64,000 bases of DNA from assembly GCA_023460795.1 (NCBI GenBank), contig JAEWPC010000018.1:186001-250000 (forward strand), given 5' to 3'. Each line of letters opens with the position of its first letter. Positions within the stretch are counted from its first letter, which is position 1. Source of the stretch: Bacillota bacterium (GTDB lineage: Bacteria > Bacillota > Bacilli > Paenibacillales > Paenibacillaceae). The position numbers and the translations under genes were made by a program. The notes below the pieces were generated by a model that made no database searches, was not told the DNA's origin, and saw only the letters and a list, made by a program, of their open reading frames with translations. Of this stretch, positions 8,745 to 17,069 are shown piece by piece.

Positions 8745-9707
8745 TTAAAAAGTAATAATCACATTGCCCTTCTTCCGTTCCGTATCCACGTAAGCATGGG
8801 CTTCCGCCAGTCGTTCAAGGGGATATCGCCGATCGATGACGGATTGTAGCTTGCCTTCCATGACCCGCTCCATAAGAACCCGCAAGTTTGCTTTGTTCTG
8901 CATCAAGCCCGCCGCCGCGAAAATAACCTTCTTCCCGTTAAACCGCGACGTCCAGAGCATTCGCGCAACCGCCGATAGCTGCGGCGCCGTTGTCATATAA
9001 ATCCCACGAGGCTTTAGAGCTCCCTTGCACTGGGTAAAGGAGCGTTTGCCGACCGCGTCGAAAATAACGTCATACGTATCGCCCGCGACAGCAAAATCCT
9101 CCCTGGTATAGTCGATAACGCGGTCCGCGCCCATAGCGACGACCAGCCCCCCGTTAGCGCCGCTGCATACGGCAGTCACTGCGGCTCCGTAATATTTGGC
9201 CAGTTGCACCGCGTATATACCCACAGCCCCCGAAGCGCCGTTAATAAGCACCTTCTGCCCTGCCTTCACCTTTGCTTTGTCTCTCAGGAACGTCAATGCC
9301 GTAGCGGCTCCATCCAATACCCCCACCGCGTCCTCATAGGAGATGCCGTCAGGTATGGCCACCATCGGGCTGTCCTCGGGCAAGCATTTGAACTCCGCAT
9401 GGGCGCCGAAGCTTCTAGCGCTTAGCGCGAACACGCGATCCCCAGGCTTGAACTGCTTTACGCCGCTGCCGATCTCCTCGACTACGCCAGCCAATTCCGT
9501 TCCGCCAATCGGATATTTCGGCTTTTTCCATCCGTACATGAGCTTAATGAGGAATGGATCGCCTTTGCGAAAAGCACAATCCGATGGTCCTACACAGGCT
9601 GCTTCCAAGCGAACGAGCACCTCATTGTCCTTGGGGGAAGGCTTCGTCGCCTCCTGCAGCACGAGCACTTCCGGCGATCCATACCCGGTTTGCACCATGG
9701 CCTTCAT
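8745..9707 (-). CDS. Zinc-type/quinone oxidoreductase-like NAD(P)H dehydrogenase (MDR family)
   Basis: A 320-residue medium-chain dehydrogenase/reductase. The N-terminal GroES-like domain carries PIGGTELAGVVEEIGSGV and the KPGDRVFALS segment. The Rossmann domain has GASGAVGIYAVQLAKYYGA, the family's NADPH-binding AxxGxxG motif. Structural-zinc cysteines are absent, as in the quinone-reductase branch. It closes with LAEAHAYVDTERKKGNVII, the usual C-terminus. Members reduce quinones, enones or alcohols; the substrate cannot be assigned. The ATG at 9707 has GGAGCGGACA upstream. It follows the XRE regulator at 9729 by 21 bp on the same strand and may be cotranscribed. Confidence 0.9.
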   Translation of the reverse strand: MKAMVQTGYGSPEVLVLQEATKPSPKDNEVLVRLEAACVGPSDCAFRKGDPFLIKLMYGWKKPKYPIGGTELAGVVEEIGSGVKQFKPGDRVFALSARSFGAHAEFKCLPEDSPMVAIPDGISYEDAVGVLDGAATALTFLRDKAKVKAGQKVLINGASGAVGIYAVQLAKYYGAAVTAVCSGANGGLVVAMGADRVIDYTREDFAVAGDTYDVIFDAVGKRSFTQCKGALKPRGIYMTTAPQLSAVARMLWTSRFNGKKVIFAAAGLMQNKANLRVLMERVMEGKLQSVIDRRYPLERLAEAHAYVDTERKKGNVIITF

Positions 9708-9728
9708 TGTCCGCTCCTCCTTGTCGTT

Positions 9729-9941
9729 TCACTTATCGATATAAAACACTTGCTCAATCGGCAGATCAAACACTTCCGCAATACGGAATGCAAGCTCCAG
9801 GGAAGGGGAGTAGTTCCCTTTCTCAATCGATATGATGGTTTGCCGGGTTACACCGACTTGATCCGCTAATTGCTGTTGGCTCATTTCATCCCGATCAAAG
9901 CGAAGTTTTCGGATGTAATTGTTAATTTGAAGTTTCTCCAT
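9729..9941 (-). CDS. XRE-family (Cro/CI-like) transcriptional regulator, minimal HTH
   Basis: A 70-residue protein that is almost entirely one HTH_3 domain: QQQLADQVGVTRQTIISIEKG is the helix-turn-helix (about residues 22-42), and FDLPIEQVFYID closes it. This small class is usually paired with a multi-spanning membrane protein, as here, where its ATG lies 1 bp after the stop of the 9943-10389 gene. The ATG at 9941 has AAAGGAA about 7 nt upstream; the longer frame upstream overlaps the neighbour and lacks an RBS. It probably represses its own operon at the palindrome overlapping the -10 box at 10427-10437. Confidence 0.9.
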   Translation of the reverse strand: MEKLQINNYIRKLRFDRDEMSQQQLADQVGVTRQTIISIEKGNYSPSLELAFRIAEVFDLPIEQVFYIDK

Positions 9942-9942
9942 G

Positions 9943-10389
9943 CTAAATTCCTTTCCGATACAGATAAAGCTGCGCGACGCCGTCAGCCACCTCGGCCAAG
10001 AAGCCGGCAAAGATCAGGATGACGAACGCCCAGGAGAGCGGCCACTCCATCGCCAGCGCGCACATGCCCAGCAGAAATCCGGCAACAAATACGAAATACG
10101 AGACGCGGGAAGCTTTAAGCCCGATCAACTTATCCAGCTCGTCGGCAAAAGAAGGCTCCTGCTCCTTGGTTACCGACCTATAAATGATGATGAACAGAGT
10201 CGTCACCACCATCTTGGCCACGATCGACACGGGGATCAGAATCAGCACAACGGCTCCCCAGAAGCTTAACGACGCAGTGGAATGCCAAATATCATCCCGG
10301 TTATTCAGGAACACATAGGTGCAGTAACCTCCGAAGATGCACAAGGTGCTAATCAGCGATACGTAATTTTTAACTTCTTGATAGGACAT
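9943..10389 (-). CDS. Four-helix membrane protein paired with XRE regulator
   Basis: A 148-residue integral membrane protein with four predicted helices: VSLISTLCIFGGYCTYVFL, SFWGAVVLILIPVSIVAKMVV..., SYFVFVAGFLLGMCALAM and LSWAFVILIFAGFLAEVADG. It resembles the DUF2178-type membrane proteins encoded beside small XRE regulators in Bacillales. The ATG at 10389 is preceded by AGGAGG at 8 nt; upstream in-frame codons have no RBS and overlap the promoter. The next gene (XRE) begins 1 bp downstream, so the two are translationally linked. Function unknown; it may sense a membrane state and antagonise the regulator. Confidence 0.8.
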   Translation of the reverse strand: MSYQEVKNYVSLISTLCIFGGYCTYVFLNNRDDIWHSTASLSFWGAVVLILIPVSIVAKMVVTTLFIIIYRSVTKEQEPSFADELDKLIGLKASRVSYFVFVAGFLLGMCALAMEWPLSWAFVILIFAGFLAEVADGVAQLYLYRKGI

Positions 10390-10426
10390 GGCTCGAACCT
10401 CCTGGCATTTTATGTAAAGTAAACTA

Positions 10427-10460
10427 TACATAATGTAAATCGAACTATTCATTTTGTCAA
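10427..10460 (-). promoter_or_regulatory. SigA-type promoter with palindromic operator for the membrane protein/XRE pair
   Basis: On the minus strand a perfect -35 TTGACA (10460-10455) is followed after 17 nt by -10 TACATT (10437-10432). The -10 lies inside an 11-bp palindrome, TACATTATGTA (10437-10427), with a further TTTACATAA copy downstream. This is the position expected for an autoregulatory XRE operator, which is my inference. Confidence 0.6.
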
Positions 10461-10461
10461 A

Positions 10462-10505
10462 TAAAAAATACATCGACCGGGCGTATAGGCCGCGTGACGA
10501 TGCAT
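10462..10505 (-). terminator. Terminator-like hairpin after the FG-GAP-like gene
   Basis: GCATCG pairs with CGATGT with an internal mismatch and a GC-rich top; an A-rich plus flank gives TTTTTTATT on the transcript. It is a divergent member of the ACATCGCC hairpin family. Confidence 0.55.
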
Positions 10506-10529
10506 TCACAATCCAATAACCATCTTATA

Positions 10530-11267
10530 TTATCTACCTTTTTGAATAGGCGAGCCGAAGATCGCTACATTCTGATCGCTCAAAGCGAACTGATTCCCAT
10601 TCCACGCCAAGGTGTTCAAGACATATCCCAAGGCATCTGCGTTATATCTCCCGGCGATCTTCTGATACGCGAGCAGCTCGTAAACATGATTTCCATCGAA
10701 ATCGACAGGATACAACCCGCTTAGCGGATTTACAAACCCCGATATCGGCTGCTTTAGCTTCCCGCCCGCCTGGTAAATCTCTCGAAGATACTCCTTGTCT
10801 TTATTGGAGATATCGATGATGTATTTCATCTTGTTCCGTTCGCTTACGACCTCGACTTTGTAATGATCCCGGAAAGTCACCGTATATTCATAGAGCTCGT
10901 TATAGGACTTATAGTTGAAAATGATTAGCGCAACGTTATTTAAGTACGAGTATACAAAATGATACATGATCCCTCCGCTCCCACCGGAATCGATGCTGAT
11001 CAGAATGTCATTAACCCTGTTCCCGGTAAAGTCGCCTAAGAAGAGAGTCGGGTTATATCCCGCATTGTCCTGTAATGGCGTATAGGTTACTCTGCCGCTG
11101 CCTCCATCCTGCACGACCAACGTGATTTGTTGAATAAACGGACTGTCTGGGGTCCGAACCCCTGTAAGATACACGTTGTCGGATACCCCGTCTCCCGTCA
11201 CGTCGCCCTGCGCGAACGCTACGATACTCTGCTGGCTCGTTACTAAGCCACGATAATAATAACTCAT
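10530..11267 (-). CDS. FG-GAP/VCBS-like repeat protein of unknown role
   Basis: A 245-residue protein with three Asp-rich calcium-loop-like motifs: GDVTGDGVSDNVYL, GDFTGNRVNDILISI and PVDFDGNHVYELLAY. These recall FG-GAP/VCBS propeller blades. There is no signal peptide, so it may be cytosolic or a spore/mother-cell protein; similar proteins are common in Paenibacillus genomes without a known function. A second, broken copy lies at 34470-34902 with homologous upstream sequence, so the gene has been duplicated. The start at 11267 has only a weak AAAGGGTGAAAA upstream. Confidence 0.7.
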   Translation of the reverse strand: MSYYYRGLVTSQQSIVAFAQGDVTGDGVSDNVYLTGVRTPDSPFIQQITLVVQDGGSGRVTYTPLQDNAGYNPTLFLGDFTGNRVNDILISIDSGGSGGIMYHFVYSYLNNVALIIFNYKSYNELYEYTVTFRDHYKVEVVSERNKMKYIIDISNKDKEYLREIYQAGGKLKQPISGFVNPLSGLYPVDFDGNHVYELLAYQKIAGRYNADALGYVLNTLAWNGNQFALSDQNVAIFGSPIQKGR

Positions 11268-11367
11268 CCCGTTTTCACCCTTTTATCAATACCCTGGTTA
11301 TTAACCCTCGCGTTTAGGATATGGGCACTTTATACATTCAGTTACTCCATGCCGGGCGCACAGCGAA

Positions 11368-11391
11368 AAGGACACCCGATTGGGTGTCCTT
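11368..11391 (-). terminator. Strong terminator downstream of the GIY-YIG gene
   Basis: AAGGACACCC pairs perfectly with GGGTGTCCTT around a GATT/AATC loop, then TTTTCG on the minus strand. Confidence 0.85.
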
Positions 11392-11447
11392 CATTGATTC
11401 TAAGGCCATGTTAATCTTCAAACAAGCCTGCGCCCGAGCGCCTTTTC

Positions 11448-11804
11448 TTATCTGAAGAACACTTTATCTTCGTTATATTTGGCTTTGCCGTCATTGATCA
11501 GGTAGGTTTCATAAATCTCTCTGTGTACCGGGTCTTCCACGAGGCAAACTTCGATTTTGAACACTTGATCTCTATACGGCTTCATCGGGGAAACCGTATC
11601 CTCGAAATGCTTTTTGATTCTCGGCCTAAGCTTCCTTGCTTTGCCGACGAACAATAATTCATCTTGTTTATTGTAAAACATGAATATTCCACCCGTTTCT
11701 CTCGTGATCAGGTGAAACTCCGTAAATCCGTAAATATGGCTTTCTTGAGGAAAGTCTTGTTTGTAAATGGTTACGTCCGGCGTGGGTTTGGTTATGTTGA
11801 TCAT
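11448..11804 (-). CDS. GIY-YIG nuclease-superfamily protein
   Basis: A 118-residue protein carrying one GIY-YIG-like domain: GGIFMFYNKQDELLFVGKAR holds the GIY (GIF) and YIG (FVG) halves with the downstream Lys-Ala-Arg, and Glu99 in HREIYETYLIN is in the place of the metal-binding catalytic glutamate. This architecture resembles UvrC N-terminal and YhbQ-type nucleases. The ATG at 11804 is chosen since AAGGAG lies 9 nt upstream; the longer frame starts inside the RBS. It follows dbpA by 37 bp and shares its strand and terminator, so the two are probably cotranscribed. Substrate unknown; the two aromatic tyrosines are replaced by Phe. Confidence 0.8.
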   Translation of the reverse strand: MINITKPTPDVTIYKQDFPQESHIYGFTEFHLITRETGGIFMFYNKQDELLFVGKARKLRPRIKKHFEDTVSPMKPYRDQVFKIEVCLVEDPVHREIYETYLINDGKAKYNEDKVFFR

Positions 11805-11841
11805 AAAAGGCATCTCCTTGAGGTTGGTGTCTTGTCCCTGT

Positions 11842-13293
11842 CTACTTGTTAGCCACATACACTTTAAGCAATTTACCTTTGACCGTCTTCGTCTTCATCG
11901 CTTCTAGAACAAGCTTGCCTTTGCCGTTCAGGATGTCGACGTACGTCTCCAGCTCCTGAATCGTGATAATGCCGATATCGTCCGCGGACATGCCCTCGAG
12001 GTTCGTGAGGGTTCCGACGAAATCGACGGCTCTTAGCTTCTTTTTCTTCCCTCCGCCAAAATACAGCTTCGTAATCCCTTGGTTCAACTGCGCATTCTTG
12101 TCTTTCTTAAGGGTCGGCTGAGTCGTTACTTTCTTCTCGAAGGCGGGCTGCCTAAGCTCCACCTCGTCCTTTGTAGGCGCCTTCCGCTTACGGATCTCGA
12201 ACCCGATGTAGCGCTGGATAGCAGCGAGAAACTTGTCTTCGCTCGGCATGACGAAGGAGATTGATTTGCCTTCCTTTCCCGCTCGTCCGGTCCGGCCGCT
12301 GCGATGAACGTAGCTTTCGTTATCTTGCGGAAGATCGTAGTTGATCACATGCGTGATATTATCGATGTCGATGCCTCTCGCCGCCACGTCCGTCGCGACC
12401 AAGTAGCGGAACTCGCCCCTTCGGAACGCGTTCATGACTTTGATCCGGTCTTCCTGTTCCATGCCTCCATGGATCTTGCCGCAGCGCAGCCCGATCGTAT
12501 CCAATTGCCGATAGATCAGATCGACTTGCTCCTGGGTTCTACCGAAAATAATCGCGCTATCCGGATTTTCCACCACGAGAACGTCTCTAAGCAGCTTCGA
12601 TTTGTCCGCGTCCTTCGCCACGGCGATTAGCGAGTGATCGATTAGATTCGTCTGGGCTCCAGCCGGCGTGGCGATCTCGATGTCGATCGGGTTCTTCATA
12701 TATTGATGGCATAGCTTCTCGACGTCCTTCGGCAACGTTGCGGAGAAGAGCAACGTCGTGCGATCCTTCGGAAGGGCTTGGATGATACTCTCCACTTGCT
12801 CTATGAACCCCATATTCAGCATTTCGTCGGCCTCGTCAATGACGAGGTATCGAATTTGTTCCAAATCGATCGTCCCTCTGCCGATATGGTCCAGAATACG
12901 CCCCGGCGTTCCGACGACAATATGGGTTTTCTGCTTAAGCTGCGCGGTCTGGCCGGCGAAAGACTCTTTGCCATAGATTGCCGCCGCTTTAATGCGCTTG
13001 AATCTCCCGATATTCGTCATATCCTCGCTCACCTGCAGGGCAAGCTCGCGCGTAGGCGTCAGAACTAACGCCTGCGGCTTATTGTCCTCCCATAGAACCT
13101 TCTCGCAGATCGGAATGCCGAACGCAGCCGTCTTGCCGCTCCCCGTCCGCGATTTGACCGCAATGTCCTTGCCTTCGAGAGCGATTGGAATTACCCTGTC
13201 CTGAACGTCGGTCGGCTCCTTATATCCAAGTCCCTCCAACGCCCGGACGATATCGTCGCTTAATGTATAATGGCTAAAGCCTTTAGTCGTCAT
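11842..13293 (-). CDS. dbpA: DEAD-box ATP-dependent RNA helicase DbpA/YxiN
   Basis: A 483-residue DEAD-box helicase. It shows the Q motif region (GYKEPTDVQDRVIP), Walker A SRTGSGKTAAFG, PTRELA, VIDEADEML, the SAT motif and HRSGRTGRAG. The C-terminal 75 residues form the DbpA RNA-binding domain (LYFGGGKKKKLRAVDFVG), which in E. coli and B. subtilis docks onto hairpin 92 of 23S rRNA, so the role is 50S ribosome assembly. Two ATGs lie two codons apart; the second (13293) is better spaced from GAGGGAG. A GIY-YIG gene follows. Confidence 0.95.
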   Translation of the reverse strand: MTTKGFSHYTLSDDIVRALEGLGYKEPTDVQDRVIPIALEGKDIAVKSRTGSGKTAAFGIPICEKVLWEDNKPQALVLTPTRELALQVSEDMTNIGRFKRIKAAAIYGKESFAGQTAQLKQKTHIVVGTPGRILDHIGRGTIDLEQIRYLVIDEADEMLNMGFIEQVESIIQALPKDRTTLLFSATLPKDVEKLCHQYMKNPIDIEIATPAGAQTNLIDHSLIAVAKDADKSKLLRDVLVVENPDSAIIFGRTQEQVDLIYRQLDTIGLRCGKIHGGMEQEDRIKVMNAFRRGEFRYLVATDVAARGIDIDNITHVINYDLPQDNESYVHRSGRTGRAGKEGKSISFVMPSEDKFLAAIQRYIGFEIRKRKAPTKDEVELRQPAFEKKVTTQPTLKKDKNAQLNQGITKLYFGGGKKKKLRAVDFVGTLTNLEGMSADDIGIITIQELETYVDILNGKGKLVLEAMKTKTVKGKLLKVYVANK

Positions 13294-13370
13294 ATGCATT
13301 CTCCCTCTATAAATAACATCAGAAGTATATCACAGTCTGCGTCAGCGCATGGAAAAGATACGCCAATTAC

Positions 13371-13413
13371 AAAAAAACACGCTGCACCGGGTTTCCCGCG
13401 GTACAGCGTGTTC
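13371..13413 (-). terminator. Terminator of the alpha-glucuronidase/transporter operon
   Basis: AACACGCTG...CGGG pairs with CCG...CAGCGTGTT, and seven A on the plus strand give a seven-T tract on the transcript. It sits 10 bp after the binding-protein stop. Confidence 0.85.
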
Positions 13414-13423
13414 TCATCACTGG

Positions 13424-15142
13424 TTATTTCAACATGGTCTCGCTGCCATAAAGCTTCTCCCATGCCGCTTTGCGCTCGTCGATAATCGCTTGACCGCCCG
13501 AATTGAGGTAATCCTTCATACCCGAATCGTATACGGAGTCAAACTTGTCTACCGGCGCTACAACAGCCTGGTCTAAGAAGGCATCGCGTTTCGCTTTAAG
13601 CGCTTCGCCTTGACCTTCTTCGGCGGCGATTGCGCCCGCTTTGGCATTTTTGCCTATGCGTCCTTGATTCGTCGTAATCTGGTTAGCAACTTCAATGAGT
13701 CTTGCGTCAACCCCCGCGTACCCGTTGGCCATGGACTTGACCGTCAAATCCAGGTTTCCGGCGTCAAGACCGTTGCTTGTGATGGTATAGTCGATATTGG
13801 CCGGCGAGTTCATGAGATATTCGTCGGTAGCAGCGAGCGTCTTGTAGGAGCCGTCCGGCATTTTTTCGTGCGTTTTGCCTTCTTCGCCGAATTGCAGGTA
13901 AATACGATTGTCGATCTTGGAAATCCAATCCAGGTAGAGCATCGAAGCTAAAGGTTCTTTGTTGGTAGCCGGGAAGAAGATCTTGCGGTCAACAGGCGGC
14001 GACAGGAACTTCCGGTAAACCCCTGCTTCGTTCTTGAACGGCTCAACCGCGATATAATTGGCATCCGGACCGACAAGCTTATGAAGGTTCGCCGTAATGC
14101 CGTCTTCGCCGTTACGATACGGGTAATCCCAGTTATGAATGAACGCGCCCACAAAGCCGGCTTTCATGAGATTATCTTCCGTAGCGTCTCCGGCAGGATA
14201 GAGAGGGAAGTCTTTCCATACGAGACCCTCGTTATACCATTTGTTCAACGTTCTGATGCCTTCTTTGTAATTCGGGTACAGAAGACGCCGATCGTCAAAG
14301 CCGTTGACAAACATGTCCTTGTCAGTAATATTGTCAGGTACGTAGGACGCTGTTAAATGATCCGTGCGCCAGCCGACGTCAAAGCTCGTGGAGAAAGGAA
14401 TCATCTTGTCCGCATCTTTGCCGAGCAGCGTGGAGGCGTTGTCCTTAAAGGCTTTGAGCATGCTTTCGAACTCTTGCAGCGTCGTCGGCGCCGGGAGATT
14501 GAGCTTCTTCAACCAATCCTCGCGCACGAAGGTATTGATGCGGTTCAGGGTGTTCAAGCGAGCTTCCAATGCCCACAGCGTTCCCGTGTTGGGATCCCTG
14601 TCCCAGTTGATGTTCGATTCGGTGAGTAACCCCCACAAGTTCGGCAGAATATCTTTGTGCTCGTCGACGAGCGGTGCCAGATCCGTAATGCCGCCCATGT
14701 TGGCGTACGTTTGGACGGTCGGATACGAATAAGTGACGCCGATATCCGGCGCATCGCCCGCGGCCAGAAGGTTGTTAATGACTTCGCCTTCCGTCCAACG
14801 CGGTACCGGAACGAAAGTCACTTCTACGTTATGATCGCGCAGCATTCCCTCTTTGATGAACTTCGTATAGACGTTGTCTTCGGGTTTGGTTCCCCCGGTG
14901 TTGCCTCGATCGTAAATCTCTACCTTGATTTTGCGAGTCTCCTTGAATCTGAGATTGGAATCAAGGCCCAGCTTTTCGAGTTTGGCAGAAGCTTCGTCGG
15001 CTGAGGGCGAAGCAGACTCGGATGCCGGTGGAGCCGATGAGCTTGCCGGGCTTGCAGGTTCATTGTTGTTGCTGTTGGAGCATCCCGCCAATACGAGGCC
15101 GGAACAAAGCGCCAAGATGGTCAAAAACTTGGTTAAACGCAT
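13424..15142 (-). CDS. Oligosaccharide-binding lipoprotein of an Lpl/Ytc-type ABC importer
   Basis: A 572-residue extracellular solute-binding lipoprotein. The signal peptide ends in lipobox LVLAGC (Cys21), followed by a Ser/Pro/Ala-rich linker (NNEPASPASSSAPPASESAS) and a family 1-like binding fold of the large LplA/YtcQ class found across Paenibacillus. It captures a sugar oligomer outside the membrane and delivers it to the two permeases encoded directly upstream in the operon. Linkage to alpha-glucuronidase suggests aldouronic acids (methylglucuronosyl-xylooligosaccharides) as ligand; that is inference. No ATPase gene is in the cluster, as is usual since a shared MsmX-type ATPase serves such importers. 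Confidence 0.92.
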   Translation of the reverse strand: MRLTKFLTILALCSGLVLAGCSNSNNNEPASPASSSAPPASESASPSADEASAKLEKLGLDSNLRFKETRKIKVEIYDRGNTGGTKPEDNVYTKFIKEGMLRDHNVEVTFVPVPRWTEGEVINNLLAAGDAPDIGVTYSYPTVQTYANMGGITDLAPLVDEHKDILPNLWGLLTESNINWDRDPNTGTLWALEARLNTLNRINTFVREDWLKKLNLPAPTTLQEFESMLKAFKDNASTLLGKDADKMIPFSTSFDVGWRTDHLTASYVPDNITDKDMFVNGFDDRRLLYPNYKEGIRTLNKWYNEGLVWKDFPLYPAGDATEDNLMKAGFVGAFIHNWDYPYRNGEDGITANLHKLVGPDANYIAVEPFKNEAGVYRKFLSPPVDRKIFFPATNKEPLASMLYLDWISKIDNRIYLQFGEEGKTHEKMPDGSYKTLAATDEYLMNSPANIDYTITSNGLDAGNLDLTVKSMANGYAGVDARLIEVANQITTNQGRIGKNAKAGAIAAEEGQGEALKAKRDAFLDQAVVAPVDKFDSVYDSGMKDYLNSGGQAIIDERKAAWEKLYGSETMLK

Positions 15143-15220
15143 GCATGATCCTCCTTTTTATTTAAGCCTGTTTCTCGATTTATAAAAATCGACGAGTCGA
15201 TTTTTACCGTGGGCAAGTCA

Positions 15221-16090
15221 TTATCCTTTTACGGCTCCGATCGTGACGCCGGAAATAAAGTATCGCTGCAACCAAGGGTAAATGAACAAGATCGGTACGG
15301 TTGCAAACACGACGGTTGCAGCTTTAATGGATTCGGACAAGCCCGGGCTGGTAAAGCCCTCCTGCGTAGCCACCTCAACGCTGGTAACGCTATTGAGAAT
15401 GTTAAAGAGCAGCAGTTGGATAGGATAGTAGTCTCTATTGCTCATGAACATCAACGCGTCCGAGAACCCGTTCCAACGGCCAACCGCATAGAATAGCGAC
15501 AGCGTTGCAAGTACGGGCATGGAAAGCGGCAAATAGACACTAATCAGGACTCTGAGAGGCCCCGCTCCGTCCAGTTCGGCGGATTCCCTGAGGCTCTCTG
15601 GAATGCCGAAGAAGAAGCTGCGCATGATGATGACGTTGAATACGCTAATGCTGCCTGGCAGAATCAGAACGAGAGGATTATTCAGCAGGTGCAACCCTTT
15701 TAGAAGCAAATAGGTCGGGATGATGCCTGCATTGAAGTACATCGTAAAGATAATGATCGCGAGGATCAGCTTCCTGCCTTTTAGATTGTCATAGATAAGC
15801 GGGTATGCGCACAGAATCGTCATAAACATGCACCATACCGTCGTGATGACCGTCAGGATCGCTGTCCACAATAACGCCCATGTGACTTTGGAATCTCCAA
15901 GCACGGCTGTATAAGCTTTGAAATCCAGGTTTACGGGCCAAAGTAAAACTTCATTCTTCACCATGGCTTCCGGAGAGCTTAAGGATCGTGCCACAATGTT
16001 CAACAACGGCAGGAGGCAGGCCAGAATCACCATTACGCATATGAAAACGATGACCCAATCCCATAATTTCGTGTTTTTTGATTTAACCAT
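15221..16090 (-). CDS. Carbohydrate ABC transporter permease (LplC/YtcP type)
   Basis: A 289-residue inner-membrane permease with six hydrophobic segments and the EAA loop seen as ESAELDGAGPLRVLISVYLPLSMP, the coupling-helix contact for the ATPase. It begins MVKSKNTKLWDW with a GGGGGTGTTC leader, 16 bp after the stop of the partner permease. It forms the transmembrane heterodimer with the 16106-17056 product. Classification as the CUT1 LplC branch rests on the length and the QEGFTSPGLSESIKAAT region near the C-terminus. Confidence 0.93.
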   Translation of the reverse strand: MVKSKNTKLWDWVIVFICVMVILACLLPLLNIVARSLSSPEAMVKNEVLLWPVNLDFKAYTAVLGDSKVTWALLWTAILTVITTVWCMFMTILCAYPLIYDNLKGRKLILAIIIFTMYFNAGIIPTYLLLKGLHLLNNPLVLILPGSISVFNVIIMRSFFFGIPESLRESAELDGAGPLRVLISVYLPLSMPVLATLSLFYAVGRWNGFSDALMFMSNRDYYPIQLLLFNILNSVTSVEVATQEGFTSPGLSESIKAATVVFATVPILFIYPWLQRYFISGVTIGAVKG

Positions 16091-16105
16091 AGATTGAACA
16101 CCCCC

Positions 16106-17056
16106 CTACCAGATGCCGCGATCGCCGAATTTTTTGGCCAGGGCGTTCGCCCCGAACAAGAAAATGACGCCAACGACGGATTGGAACAAACCGACAGCAG
16201 TGGATAGTGAGAATTGCAAACCGCGAATACCGTAGTTGTACACGAATACGGAAATCACGTTCGAAACATCCGACACCAGCTTGTTGCCAAGCGCATAAGG
16301 TCTGTCGAATTCGCTGCCCAGAATATGACCAAGGCTTAGAATGAGCAATACGATTATGGTAGGACGTAATCCCGGCAGGGTAATGTGCCAAATATTCCTC
16401 ATGCGTCCCGCCCCGTCCACGGAAGCGGCCTCGTAAAGCTCCGGGTTAATCCCTGCCATCGCCGCTAAATAGAGAATAGTGCCCCAACCGACGCTCTTCC
16501 ATATGCCCAGCGCAACGTAGGTGATTACCCAATTCGTGGAGTCGTTCAAGAACGAAATGGGTTCAAACCCCATCTTGTTCAGCATGATATTGAAGAGACC
16601 CGAGCTAGGCGCAAAGAGCTGAAGCGCCATGCCTGCAACGATAATCCAAGACAAAAAGTGCGGCATATAGGAAATCGTTTGGGTGAAACTCTTGAATCGC
16701 TTGAAGGCGAGTTCATTAAAGAGGATGGCTAGAATAATCGGTGCCGGGAAGCCGAATACGAGATCAAGAAGGTTAAGACCAAGGGTGTTCCTCAGGGCGT
16801 AAATGAAATCCCGGTTAGAGAAAGCCTGGATAAAATATTGCCAACCATGATTGGCTGCCCACTCCATCTCGGATGGGCTTTTGACGATGCTGTATTTCTT
16901 GAAAGCGATTTGAATGTAGTTCATCGGGATGTAACGGAAAATGATAAAAAAGGATATCGGTAGGATCAACATCGCATAGAGGACCCAGTATCGTTTCAAG
17001 TATGCGAGTGATCTTCTTCCCCCTACCGCTCTTCCTACTGCAGCGCTTGCCGACAT
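16106..17056 (-). CDS. Carbohydrate ABC transporter permease (LplB/YteP type)
   Basis: A 316-residue permease, first of the pair. It has six transmembrane segments (WVLYAMLILPISFFIIFRYIPM opens the core) and an EAA-like loop ELYEAASVDGAGRMRNIWHITLPGL. The ATG at 17056 is preceded by GAGGTGAGG; the longer frame to 17194 would lie within the alpha-glucuronidase coding end and has no RBS. It starts 13 bp after the aguA stop, so enzyme and importer are one transcript. N-terminal basic stretch GRAVGGRRSLAYLKRYW is typical of this branch. Confidence 0.93.
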   Translation of the reverse strand: MSASAAVGRAVGGRRSLAYLKRYWVLYAMLILPISFFIIFRYIPMNYIQIAFKKYSIVKSPSEMEWAANHGWQYFIQAFSNRDFIYALRNTLGLNLLDLVFGFPAPIILAILFNELAFKRFKSFTQTISYMPHFLSWIIVAGMALQLFAPSSGLFNIMLNKMGFEPISFLNDSTNWVITYVALGIWKSVGWGTILYLAAMAGINPELYEAASVDGAGRMRNIWHITLPGLRPTIIVLLILSLGHILGSEFDRPYALGNKLVSDVSNVISVFVYNYGIRGLQFSLSTAVGLFQSVVGVIFLFGANALAKKFGDRGIW

Positions 17057-17069
17057 AACCTCACCTCGC

